DNA of 64,000 nt, taken from the NCBI GenBank assembly GCA_900757205.1, contig CAAENA010000048.1, positions 1 to 64,000 of the forward strand, given 5' to 3'. This document shows, in pieces, positions 42,793-50,805 of the stretch. The position numbers and the translations under genes were made by a program. Source of the stretch: an uncultured Collinsella sp. (GTDB taxonomy: Bacteria > Actinomycetota > Coriobacteriia > Coriobacteriales > Coriobacteriaceae). Below the pieces are notes generated by a model. It was not told the DNA's origin, ran no database searches, and worked only from the letters and a program-made list of their open reading frames with translations. Position 1 is the first letter of the stretch; each line of letters starts with the position of its first letter.

Positions 42793-43066
42793 CTTTAGCT
42801 CCTCCGTTTGCGGCGTAGCGATACAGCAGATGGGCGTTATTGCTCAGAAAAGTCTCAAAACCTCGCTTCTCCTCGTCGGTAAAACGCCCCTCCCACATGG
42901 TCCAATTGTAAGAAGGCAGCTCGCAACGAGCGGAGTCGAAACCCTCTGCCGTCGGTCGTTCAAAATGCACGATGACCTTTTCGATATCGCCATCTGTGAT
43001 CAGGTCAGAATGAATGACCTCGGTACCATCTTCGAATGTCATATACGGGTACATCACGTAAACCAC
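42785..43066 (-). CDS. DUF2442-like partner protein
   Basis: 93 residues with an N-terminal YPYMTFEDGTEVIHSDL and VIVHFERPTAEGFDSAR. Found with a DUF4160 gene directly downstream. It resembles the DUF2442 partner of such pairs by size, order and overlap; the family match by sequence is only moderate. Low GC suggests mobility. Confidence 0.55.
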   Translation of the reverse strand: MVYVMYPYMTFEDGTEVIHSDLITDGDIEKVIVHFERPTAEGFDSARCELPSYNWTMWEGRFTDEEKRGFETFLSNNAHLLYRYAANGGAKVA

Positions 43067-43236
43067 CTCGCAATCATTAATTCAGTTTAGCATCAAGCTA
43101 GTGCACCAATGATAGCAAGCCCCTTGATGAGTTGATGGCATCTGTTGCCAGCACGATCGACGGCGGTCCGGATTGTTGGGCCCCGGCCATAATCGACCGC
43201 CACGAAGCGTTCATCCGCAGGTGCGTGGCATAGCGC

Positions 43237-44145
43237 CTAGAACACTAGCTGAGACAAGGACACTATCGCTGGCATAGTGAACATAGACAGAAGGGTGGTA
43301 ACACAGACTGTTCCACATGCATATCGATAGTCCTTATTATGCTGCTGGGCAAAGATAGCTACATTCGCGCCGGTGGGGGTCGCAGCCGCAATCAGCAGCG
43401 CCATCTTAATTGACCTATCACATGGAAAGAGACATAGGAACAGGAGCGAAAGAATCGGAATGACAAGCAGCCTGACCGATGAGACGGCAAACAAGCTTTT
43501 CGCCCTCAGGAGCGCCATCAAATCAGACTGAGCAAGATAGATACCGAGAGTCATCATTGCTAGCGGAGTGTTGAGCCCCGAGATATACGAAAGCACTGAC
43601 TGTGCCAGAGGGACCGTTGGGACACGAAGGATAAAAATCAAGAAACCGCCCAATAAAGCCATGACCATTGGACTTGTCAGGATCGCTTTAGGACTCATAC
43701 ATTTTTTAGACCCCGACAGCAGATACTGCCCGTATGTCCATTGCATGGCATTGAGAAGAGCGATCATGCACGTGATGAAAAACACGGCATCTTTTCCAAG
43801 CGCCGCTTCAACAAGGGGTATTCCCACAAATCCAGCATTCGAGAATGCCGCAGCAAAAATGTCGATGGGACGGCCCCTGAACAACAGGCGGGCAACAACG
43901 CAAGCGAGCAACAACATCGCCGCCGACAGCATTAAGGTCATTCCCAACTCATACATCCTCTGAAACGAATACTCGATCCAAAATGATTTGAGAATGATTG
44001 CGGGAATCACAAGGTTGATGAGCAACTTTCCGAATTCTATTGCAGCCTGCTCGCTCAATATGCCCAAGCGGTTTAGAGCGTAGCCCATTCCCATGAGCAA
44101 AAACATGATAAGGACTTGTTGGATGAGAGGTTCAATGATTGACAC
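43237..44145 (-). CDS. AEC-family transporter
   Basis: Auxin efflux carrier-family permease of about 302 residues with ten hydrophobic segments, beginning SIIEPLIQQVLIMFLLMGMG and including FSNAGFVGIPLVEAALG, the mid-protein motif of this family. Such permeases export or import organic acids or amino acids. Start at GTG 44145 is chosen because GGAG lies eight bases upstream; an ATG 33 bases earlier lacks one. Located downstream of a ceramidase-like gene, possibly co-transcribed. Confidence 0.85.
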   Translation of the reverse strand: MSIIEPLIQQVLIMFLLMGMGYALNRLGILSEQAAIEFGKLLINLVIPAIILKSFWIEYSFQRMYELGMTLMLSAAMLLLACVVARLLFRGRPIDIFAAAFSNAGFVGIPLVEAALGKDAVFFITCMIALLNAMQWTYGQYLLSGSKKCMSPKAILTSPMVMALLGGFLIFILRVPTVPLAQSVLSYISGLNTPLAMMTLGIYLAQSDLMALLRAKSLFAVSSVRLLVIPILSLLFLCLFPCDRSIKMALLIAAATPTGANVAIFAQQHNKDYRYACGTVCVTTLLSMFTMPAIVSLSQLVF

Positions 44146-44203
44146 AATACATGCTCCGTATAATCCTGACCGGTTCATCTACCACGATGGTCTATAGCGC
44201 CTG

Positions 44204-45415
44204 CTATAGCGCGGCACCGACCGCCTGAATGATTCGCGCAACGAACGCATCGGCAACCCCGCGCGGCGTTCGCGAGTTGTAGGTTTCAAAATACTTGCCG
44301 TAGTCTTCCTGAGGCACAAGGTAGTTGCAGTACGTGTTCGCATAGCCGATAACAAAGACGTTGTATTGGCTAAACGCCCTCTTAAAATCCAAGCCTAATG
44401 TGCTACACGTATCGCATGGCATCGTGATAAAAATGCAGTTACCAATTACCGCAAACTGGCTCGGAAGCTCAAGCTCGATTTTCCCCATCGAGAGCTTAAG
44501 CTGTTGCCGCTTAAGGAGAAAGTCTCGCATCGGGCTCGCATCCATAGCCTCTATCCGATTGGTCATCTCGATCCAATCCGGATCTGTTTTTGCATCGTAG
44601 ACACTCTTCATGCTGATAGAGCCCCAACGCGGAGTATCAACTCTGAGTGCCGCGCGCTCACGCTTGGATTCAATTTGAGCGCAAAGTTCGTTAGCCGTAC
44701 GCTCGAGTTCGGCAACTCCCTCCCCTTGCCGATAGAAACGCGTCGACACATCCCCGCACGTTCCGTTGACGCAAAGTACAGGACAGCCATATTTCCTCTC
44801 CAAACGCTGCCTGACATGCCCAATCAAATCAGCAGAGAGGACGGCGCTTTTCCCATTAAGGATGGTAGGATGAGCGGACATGAACAGCATTTTTCCAATT
44901 GGGCGACCACCTTGAGCGTCCTCAAACGAGAAAATACTTACCTGTTTATCGGCCGGACCGCCCTGAACATTTCGATTCCCGTACAGTCCCTCGATGCCTA
45001 ACATCTCCATCGATACGGTCGCCTTCGACCTGGACGCCCATGCAGATACCGCCGCCTCGGTAGCCAAGCCAATCAAATCACTCGTCAATTCGGTTTCAGG
45101 TAACGTGTCCTCGTAGGCAAGCTTAAAATAGCATGGTGCAGAATGGGTATGAATGCATGCGACGACGATATTGCTCGAATCGATGCCCGTTTTTGACGAT
45201 ACGGCGTTCTTGACCGAAAGGGAAAAATCTTTCGACACCATTATTGAATCGAGCTCGATAAGAATAAACGGGACAAGATCAACACAGACAGCGCTAGCGT
45301 TGACCTCAATAGGATCAAGAACATCCGTCCAGGCACCTTTTCTGTTGTAGCCGCCCATGCGGCAAGGAGACTGGGGTGTTACGTCAATCTTCGAGATTCC
45401 AAACTCTATGTTCAT
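44204..45415 (-). CDS. Neutral ceramidase-like amidase
   Basis: 403-residue protein with the N-terminal core of neutral/alkaline ceramidases: GISKIDVTPQSPCRMGGY, then ACIHTHSAPCYF (His-rich metal site), FMSAHPTILNG and NGTCGDVSTRF. No signal peptide is visible, unlike secreted ceramidases, so it likely acts inside the cell on an N-acyl compound. Start at 45415 has GGAG upstream. It follows a PTS EIIBC gene, with a terminator between, and is followed by an AEC permease. Confidence 0.75.
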   Translation of the reverse strand: MNIEFGISKIDVTPQSPCRMGGYNRKGAWTDVLDPIEVNASAVCVDLVPFILIELDSIMVSKDFSLSVKNAVSSKTGIDSSNIVVACIHTHSAPCYFKLAYEDTLPETELTSDLIGLATEAAVSAWASRSKATVSMEMLGIEGLYGNRNVQGGPADKQVSIFSFEDAQGGRPIGKMLFMSAHPTILNGKSAVLSADLIGHVRQRLERKYGCPVLCVNGTCGDVSTRFYRQGEGVAELERTANELCAQIESKRERAALRVDTPRWGSISMKSVYDAKTDPDWIEMTNRIEAMDASPMRDFLLKRQQLKLSMGKIELELPSQFAVIGNCIFITMPCDTCSTLGLDFKRAFSQYNVFVIGYANTYCNYLVPQEDYGKYFETYNSRTPRGVADAFVARIIQAVGAAL

Positions 45416-45469
45416 TCCAACTCCAACTCTTCGCGGCACACGCCGCCCAAACATCGGAAATAGAAATAC

Positions 45470-45500
45470 AAAAAGAGAAGGGCGTCATGGACGCCCTTCC
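45470..45500 (-). terminator. Terminator of the PTS gene
   Basis: GAAGGGCGTC and GACGCCCTTC arms with a three-base loop, followed by T-rich sequence on the minus strand. Between the PTS and ceramidase-like genes. Confidence 0.88.
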
Positions 45501-45533
45501 AATGCGTCCTGCCACACGCAGGCCGTAGAAAAC

Positions 45534-46958
45534 TTAACGCTCGGAAACGGGACCATTCTCGAGCTCATCCGCCGTAAAGCCCAGGAAATACGTGCCCAAG
45601 GCGCTCACAAGGAAGCCTGCACCAGCAGCGATTCCAAAGTTGATGAGATTCTGGGTCCCGCCGCCCGCAAACGCGAGGAACTCCAAGAAGTTAGATGCCG
45701 CGCCGGCAGTATAAACCGTGGCTCCGAGAGCGATTGCAAGCGCACCGGCAACAAAGGATCCGATAATCTTCCAGACAAACACGCGGCGATAGCGCAGCAT
45801 CATGCCGTAGATGAAAGGCTCGCCGACGCCTCCGACAATGTTTGCGACCAAATAGCCGAATGCCATGCTCTTCTCGTCTTTATCGCACAGCTTGAGCCAG
45901 GTCGCCACCTCGCAGCCGAAGGTCGCCCAAAGGCTAACGCCCGTCGCAACCAAAACAAAGCTGTCGGTTCCCACAGTCATATAGTTAGCGATGGCAATCA
46001 TCGCAACCGCCACATGCATGCCGGTAATAATCATTGGGCACCAAAGACCCGCCAGAATACCTCCTCCGAGGATGGCGGCGATACCACCGGAAGTACCAAG
46101 GAACTCAAAACCGGCGGCGAGGGCATTACCGGCCCATGAACCAACAGGGGCGAGAGCGCAGAGAGACACAGGAACAGCGACGACCATGGTAAGGAAAGGC
46201 GCGAAAACCGTTGAAAGGGTATCTGGCACATATTTGCGGAAGAAGCGCTCGATATAACTCATCGCCCACACGGACAGAAGAATGGGAAGGACCGTCTTTG
46301 TGTAGTTTGCGGCGACGCAGGGAATGCCATAAACGGAGAACTGAGCTCCATCGGTCGCAAGCTGAATCATGGTCGGGTCGATAAGAATGCCGCCCATAAA
46401 GGCACCGAGGACAGGCGTTACGCCAATGTTCTTAGCCGCATTATAGCCAAGGTAGATGGGGATAAAATAGAACGCTGCGTCATAAACCATGTTCATCAGA
46501 ACATAAAGGTCGCTTGTGTCGGACAGCACGCCCGCCATCGTAGGTCCCAGCACCACCGCTACGGTCTTGAACAGGCCAGCACACATTAGGACGGGGATCA
46601 TAGGCACCATGGAGCTTGACAGGTAGTTGAGGATGTTATTGCCAATAACCTTAGGTGTGAGCTTCTGCTTAGGAGCATCAAGGTTCTCGTCGATGGCGTC
46701 CTGCTTGGCAAAGCCGCCGATCTTGCAGAGCTCGTCATAAACCTTGGGCACGTTTTGGCCCACGATTACCTGGAACTGCCCTCCGGAGATTTGAGCACCC
46801 AACACACCGCCAATCTTCTTCACTTCTTTGATATCGGGGGCATCGATATCTTTGAGGTTAAAACGCAGGCGCGTCATACAGTGCGCAACAAACGTCACGT
46901 TCTCCTTGCCACCGACGGCCTCGAGCACGTCCGCGGCGATTTTCTTATTGTCAGTCAT
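45534..46958 (-). CDS. PTS sugar transporter, EIIB and EIIC domains
   Basis: Phosphotransferase permease of about 474 residues. The N-terminal EIIB domain has the phosphorylated Cys in AHCMTRLRFNL (Cys27) of the glucose/sucrose/beta-glucoside superfamily; about ten hydrophobic segments of EIIC follow. No EIIA domain is attached, so another protein must supply it. GGGAG precedes the ATG at 46958. Transcription is probably controlled by the BglG-type antiterminator upstream through the RNA switch at 47061-47132. Substrate unknown. Confidence 0.93.
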   Translation of the reverse strand: MTDNKKIAADVLEAVGGKENVTFVAHCMTRLRFNLKDIDAPDIKEVKKIGGVLGAQISGGQFQVIVGQNVPKVYDELCKIGGFAKQDAIDENLDAPKQKLTPKVIGNNILNYLSSSMVPMIPVLMCAGLFKTVAVVLGPTMAGVLSDTSDLYVLMNMVYDAAFYFIPIYLGYNAAKNIGVTPVLGAFMGGILIDPTMIQLATDGAQFSVYGIPCVAANYTKTVLPILLSVWAMSYIERFFRKYVPDTLSTVFAPFLTMVVAVPVSLCALAPVGSWAGNALAAGFEFLGTSGGIAAILGGGILAGLWCPMIITGMHVAVAMIAIANYMTVGTDSFVLVATGVSLWATFGCEVATWLKLCDKDEKSMAFGYLVANIVGGVGEPFIYGMMLRYRRVFVWKIIGSFVAGALAIALGATVYTAGAASNFLEFLAFAGGGTQNLINFGIAAGAGFLVSALGTYFLGFTADELENGPVSER

Positions 46959-47060
46959 AGCTGAACTCCCTTGCTTTTCTGTCTTCCCGTTTGCGCACAC
47001 GCGAAGAACCGATTACGGCAGGCCTGACACGAGGCAAATCGAGAAAAGCAAGAAGAAGAC

Positions 47061-47132
47061 AAAAACAGAAGAGCCCCAAAGCACAAAGCGGACAGGGAAC
47101 TGTCTACGTCATGCTTCGAGGCTCTTCTCGAA
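47061..47132 (-). promoter_or_regulatory. Antitermination switch in the PTS leader
   Basis: On the minus strand TTCGAG/CTCGAA (47115-47132) form a hairpin. Its loop contains the 5' arm of a terminator: AGAAGAGCC (47120-47128 read on the minus strand) against GGCTCTTCT (minus strand 47067-47075), followed by GTTTTTGTC. The two hairpins are mutually exclusive. A bound BglG-family protein stabilising the first one would let transcription enter the PTS gene. Confidence 0.78.
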
Positions 47133-47225
47133 TAACACCTTATGTGACTATGAAACTACATCCAACAGTTGCTTTTACGAAAGTCGAAACCGGCCAACGG
47201 TCAAACTTCAGCGGCGAGCGGTCGA

Positions 47226-48062
47226 TTAGGACCTAGATCCCGCGCAGACGCGATTGACGTGGAGCATCAGGTAGACCTTCTCTTCATCGGCGAGCCCGGC
47301 GTCAAAGCGCTCTTCGATAAGCGCGGCCATGCGGTCGACGCACACGGCCACGTCGGGATGCTGCTCGCAGAGCGGTCCGTAAAGCGCGCCGTTCTCCGTG
47401 TTGAGGGGCTCTCCTGTCTGCACGCGTTCTAACAGGTAGCGCACGTGCGTGGCATAACGGCAAAAGTCAAAGCCGTCGCGGTCCACGCAAACCCCCAGCT
47501 CGGATTCGATAATCTTGGTGAAGCTCTCGAGCATCACCTCGTCCTTACGCACCGTATTGGATTTGGCCTTTGAAGACGAGGCGACCACGCTGTTGACGAT
47601 ACAGAGCGCGATACCGCTCGCCTCCCCCCGCGGCATCTTGACGTTGAAGCCGCGATTGATGCCCTCGATCGCGAACTTGGCGATCTTGTACTCAATGGGG
47701 TACATCTGCTGCACATCATAGGAGAGCGGCATCTGCACAAACATATGCTCGCGGCAGCGTTTGATGGCAAAGGCGATATGGTCAGCCATGGTAAAGGGAA
47801 GGTTTGCCGAGAGCTCGCGCGAGATGTTGGAGCGAGCGATATCGGCAATCTGGGCGGAGAACTCCATCACCTGAGGATCGATCTCGTCGAGCAGCGCTAG
47901 GTAGCGCGAGTCGACACCGTAGAAGGTTCGCTCGATCTTATCGAGTGTGACCTCATCGGGGCCATTGGGAAACCCGATACCGCGGCCAATTGCCACGAGT
48001 TCACGGCCCTTGGCGTTTACGCAGATAACCGTATTGTTGTTGATCCGCTTAAGGATTTTCAT
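47226..48062 (-). CDS. BglG/LicT-family transcription antiterminator
   Basis: 278-residue RNA-binding regulator. The N-terminal CAT domain is KILKRINNNTVICVNAKG; two PRD domains follow, each with conserved His (DHIAFAIKRC and the ATHVRYL region) that would be phosphorylated by PTS proteins to control activity. GGGAG precedes the ATG at 48062. It lies directly upstream of the PTS EIIBC gene and its leader terminator, which is the expected target. Confidence 0.92.
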   Translation of the reverse strand: MKILKRINNNTVICVNAKGRELVAIGRGIGFPNGPDEVTLDKIERTFYGVDSRYLALLDEIDPQVMEFSAQIADIARSNISRELSANLPFTMADHIAFAIKRCREHMFVQMPLSYDVQQMYPIEYKIAKFAIEGINRGFNVKMPRGEASGIALCIVNSVVASSSKAKSNTVRKDEVMLESFTKIIESELGVCVDRDGFDFCRYATHVRYLLERVQTGEPLNTENGALYGPLCEQHPDVAVCVDRMAALIEERFDAGLADEEKVYLMLHVNRVCAGSRS

Positions 48063-48083
48063 GACGCTCCCTACCCGGCGCAA

Positions 48084-48310
48084 GCAACAGCGCCGCGAGC
48101 CCGATTATTCCACGGGATTTCAAATCCGGTCAACCTTCCTTTCGACATCCGAACGATTCGCCCCGTCTTCATTCGATCAGCCTGAGAAGAAGTTTCGCGC
48201 TTTGGTGAGTTGATGGTGTTGCGGGCGAATCCATCTCCGGTTCACACCGACTGGGTACCCTGAGGGCTGAACAACCTGTCGCAGCACTAAACGAACCGGG
48301 AGGACCCCGT
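48084..48310. other. Divergent intergenic region
   Basis: Between the antiterminator and a Ser/Thr-rich protein gene. Contains GGGAGGA as ribosome-binding site for the latter. I see no known riboswitch; a CTGAGG-like segment near 48265 resembles a TPP box only superficially. Confidence 0.35.
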
Positions 48311-49273
48311 ATGACGACTGAATATACCGACGCGCCGCGCACGCGCGTCATGACGCCGGCATCGCTCAACAACGGCGTGCACGAGAACCATTCCATCGGA
48401 CAGACCATGGCCATCGCACCCAAAAAGGGCCTGTTTGACGACATTTCCATTCCCCAGATCATCGCCGGCGCCGCAGCTGCCGCCACGAGCGTCGCGCTTG
48501 CCTCCAAGATTGGTATCGCTGGTTCAGTAATTGGCGCCGCCGTGAGCTCGGTCATCACCGTTGTGTCCTCGCAGGTCTACCGCCACTTTATCTCTGCCAG
48601 CGCCGAAGCAATCAAGGGCACGCATGCCGCTGTCGACTACCCTGCCGGCGCCTACGAGCCCGTTGAACCCGATGTCGAGGAGCACCTAGGTGGCGCCGCG
48701 ACCACGCAGGAAATGCGCCAGGTTGCGGGACGCGCGACCACGGCGCGCGTCGCCCCTAACAGTCTGCGCGCCAAGGCGGCGGCAGAGCGCAGCCAGACGC
48801 AAAAGAAGGTCATCGTCTTCTCGATCGCCATCGCCATCGTCGCGGTCATCGCCTGTACCGGCGCCATCCTTATTACCACCGCCGGTGAGGGTCTGGGCGA
48901 GCGCCCCGAGCCAATCCTTTCGTCGCGCACGACCGAGAGCGATGCAAATGGCACCACCCAGTCGCAGGATCAGCAGGCACAGACGGACGACACGCAAGAC
49001 AGTTCTACCTCTGCCGATTCGTCCGCGAACACCCAAAACCAATCGCAGGGTACCGATTCCTCTACGGCCAACAGTGGCACGCCGTCCGGCACGACCGACT
49101 CAAGCCAAACGACTGACGGTTCGCAGCCGAGCACGGGCGGTCAGACGAGCGACACCACTTCGGGAACGGGCACAGCAGACAGCAGCAACACCAACAGCTC
49201 GAACAGCTCGAGCGGAACCGCGTCCGGCACGGCATCCGACAACTCGAGCCAAGGCACGGCATCGGGCAACTAA
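48311..49273 (+). CDS. Ser/Thr-rich membrane protein
   Basis: 320 residues. Two hydrophobic segments: one at about 55-90 (QIIAGAAAAATSVALASKIG onward) and one at about 175-200 (KVIVFSIAIAIVAVIACTGA). A 120-residue Ser/Thr/Gly/Asn-rich tail follows and would face outside. No enzyme domain seen. GGGAGGA precedes the ATG. May be a wall-spanning or surface-exposed protein. Confidence 0.65.
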   Translation: MTTEYTDAPRTRVMTPASLNNGVHENHSIGQTMAIAPKKGLFDDISIPQIIAGAAAAATSVALASKIGIAGSVIGAAVSSVITVVSSQVYRHFISASAEAIKGTHAAVDYPAGAYEPVEPDVEEHLGGAATTQEMRQVAGRATTARVAPNSLRAKAAAERSQTQKKVIVFSIAIAIVAVIACTGAILITTAGEGLGERPEPILSSRTTESDANGTTQSQDQQAQTDDTQDSSTSADSSANTQNQSQGTDSSTANSGTPSGTTDSSQTTDGSQPSTGGQTSDTTSGTGTADSSNTNSSNSSSGTASGTASDNSSQGTASGN

Positions 49274-49391
49274 GCACATTTTCCTCTCATAGATAACCGG
49301 CCTGTATAACGGGCGCGAATCGACAGCGGTTCGCGCCCGTTTGCCTTGGGCGCCGCCATGGCAAACGCTATGCGATGGTAAGATGCTTTAC

Positions 49392-50708
49392 ATGTGTAAA
49401 GAGGAGATTTGCCATGAGCAAGACAATATTTCGCTGGGCAACCACATCTATCTGTATCGCCTGCTACGCGATGCGATTGGATGCGGCAAGCAAACGTTTA
49501 TGACGCAGGTCGAGGAGGCACTCGTCGCGGGCGATATGACGGCCTACGACCTGGGCTTTGAGTCCACGCGCGAGTTGCTCGAAGAGCTTGACGACTGCAT
49601 TAAGCTGACCGTCTTTAAGGGCGGGCGTCTGTATGCCACCGTCATCGCCAACGAGGCTTGGGATGCCGCTCTCGCCAAGGGCGAGGACAAGCCCAAGGCA
49701 GCCAAGGGAGCCAAGCAGTCCTACAAAAAGAAAAAGCGCGGTGAGAAGGACCTGAAGGCTGTGCGCCCCAAGCACGTTAAGCGCGCCGAGCCCGAGCCCG
49801 TGGCCGAAGTCGCTCCGGAACCCGAGCCCGAGACAGAGATCGAAGTCGCTATTGAGGTAACAGCAGAAGCCGAACCAGAAATCGCCGTCACGACCGATCC
49901 CGAAGTCATATCCAAGCAGGAAGTAACTGCGGAGCTCAACGAAGCGCCCAAGTCGACAACCGAAGAAGCCGCTGACCAATCCGAGACGCCTGCGTTCCAA
50001 AACAGCGATGTCTTTGGCAACGAGGCCGAGGACGATCAGCCCGAAGAACTCGCAGAACAGGACGCTACCGAGGCGGCATCGGAGCCCGAGGCACCGCAGC
50101 CCGCCATCTCGCTCACGGTCGTCTATGACCCCGAGAACGCCAATGCCGGCATCACCACCATGGCATCCACGCCCATCGAGGCAAAGTCGAGCGTCGAGAA
50201 TGAGAGCGCGACGCAGGTTGAGGTTGAAACTGAAGCTGAAGACGTGCCCGTCACCGTGAAGCCCGCGGATTCCACAATCAAGCCGAAGACGACGCTGGAG
50301 CCCGCACCCGTCATCGAATCCGTGCCCGCCTCTGCTTGCGACCAAATTCCCGCACCGGCACCAGCTTCGGTACTCACAGAGGCCCCAACCCCCGCACCTG
50401 CAGCGCCCGCCATCCCCGAGGACTTCCCCGTCGATTTCGCAACCGAAGTCTTCTGCCCCGGCCCGTTGCTACACCAGCTGTCGACCTATCTCCCCTACGG
50501 TGCCGATACCCTCGGCATCGTCGGCGAGTACTACTGGATCGCCCGCGAGCTCGGTACCATCGAGGCCGCGCGAAACCGCGCGAGCTTCCCCCTGCGCTAC
50601 ACGCAGGCCGGCGAGCGCCGCGAGGTTACCGTGCGCATTCGCCGCAACACCGCCGGCGGTCTCGGAGCCACCTGGGCCATCGACAGAGTCGAAGAACCCA
50701 ACGAATAG
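49392..50708 (+). CDS. LOTUS/OST-HTH-like protein with acidic repeats and a disrupted start
   Basis: About 438 residues if started at ATG 49392. An N-terminal domain (LYRLLRDAIGCGKQTFMTQV, AYDLGFESTRELLEELDD) resembles the OST-HTH/LOTUS fold; a long Glu/Pro/Ala-rich linker follows and the C-terminus has RNRASFPLRYTQAGERREVT. The start is odd: a strong AGGAG-ATG at 49414 lies in the +1 frame and reads only 29 codons. One more G at 49428-49430 (GGG) would join MSKTIFRW to GNHIYLYRLLRD, giving a normal start. Either a frameshift mutation, a sequence error, or a weaker alternative start. Confidence 0.6.
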   Translation: MCKEEICHEQDNISLGNHIYLYRLLRDAIGCGKQTFMTQVEEALVAGDMTAYDLGFESTRELLEELDDCIKLTVFKGGRLYATVIANEAWDAALAKGEDKPKAAKGAKQSYKKKKRGEKDLKAVRPKHVKRAEPEPVAEVAPEPEPETEIEVAIEVTAEAEPEIAVTTDPEVISKQEVTAELNEAPKSTTEEAADQSETPAFQNSDVFGNEAEDDQPEELAEQDATEAASEPEAPQPAISLTVVYDPENANAGITTMASTPIEAKSSVENESATQVEVETEAEDVPVTVKPADSTIKPKTTLEPAPVIESVPASACDQIPAPAPASVLTEAPTPAPAAPAIPEDFPVDFATEVFCPGPLLHQLSTYLPYGADTLGIVGEYYWIARELGTIEAARNRASFPLRYTQAGERREVTVRIRRNTAGGLGATWAIDRVEEPNE

Positions 50709-50709
50709 G

Positions 50710-50750
50710 AAAACGCGGCGAACGTCACAAAAACGTTCGCCGCGTTTTTA
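50710..50750 (+). terminator. Terminator
   Basis: AAAACGCGGCGAACGT and ACGTTCGCCGCGTTTT, 16-bp perfect arms with a seven-base loop, then TTACTTTTT. Between the OST-HTH-like gene and ettA (convergent). Confidence 0.95.
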
Positions 50751-50774
50751 CTTTTTCAGGTTGAGCGCAAGCCC

Positions 50775-50805
50775 ATGCGACAAAGGAACTGTCCCTTTGT
50801 CGCAT
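50775..50805. repeat. GGGACAG-type palindrome at the ettA stop
   Basis: ATGCGACAAAGG and CCTTTGTCGCAT arms (12 bp) with a seven-base loop AACTGTC; on the minus strand the loop reads GACAGTT. Adjacent to the ettA stop. Shares the loop theme of the palindromes at 20015, 36648 and 37862. Confidence 0.75.

Noticed and set aside
48250..48300. Possible TPP riboswitch upstream of the Ser/Thr-rich protein gene
   Set aside because: Only a CTGAGG/GAAC-like fragment is present; the other conserved TPP segments are missing and the gene is not thiamine-related.
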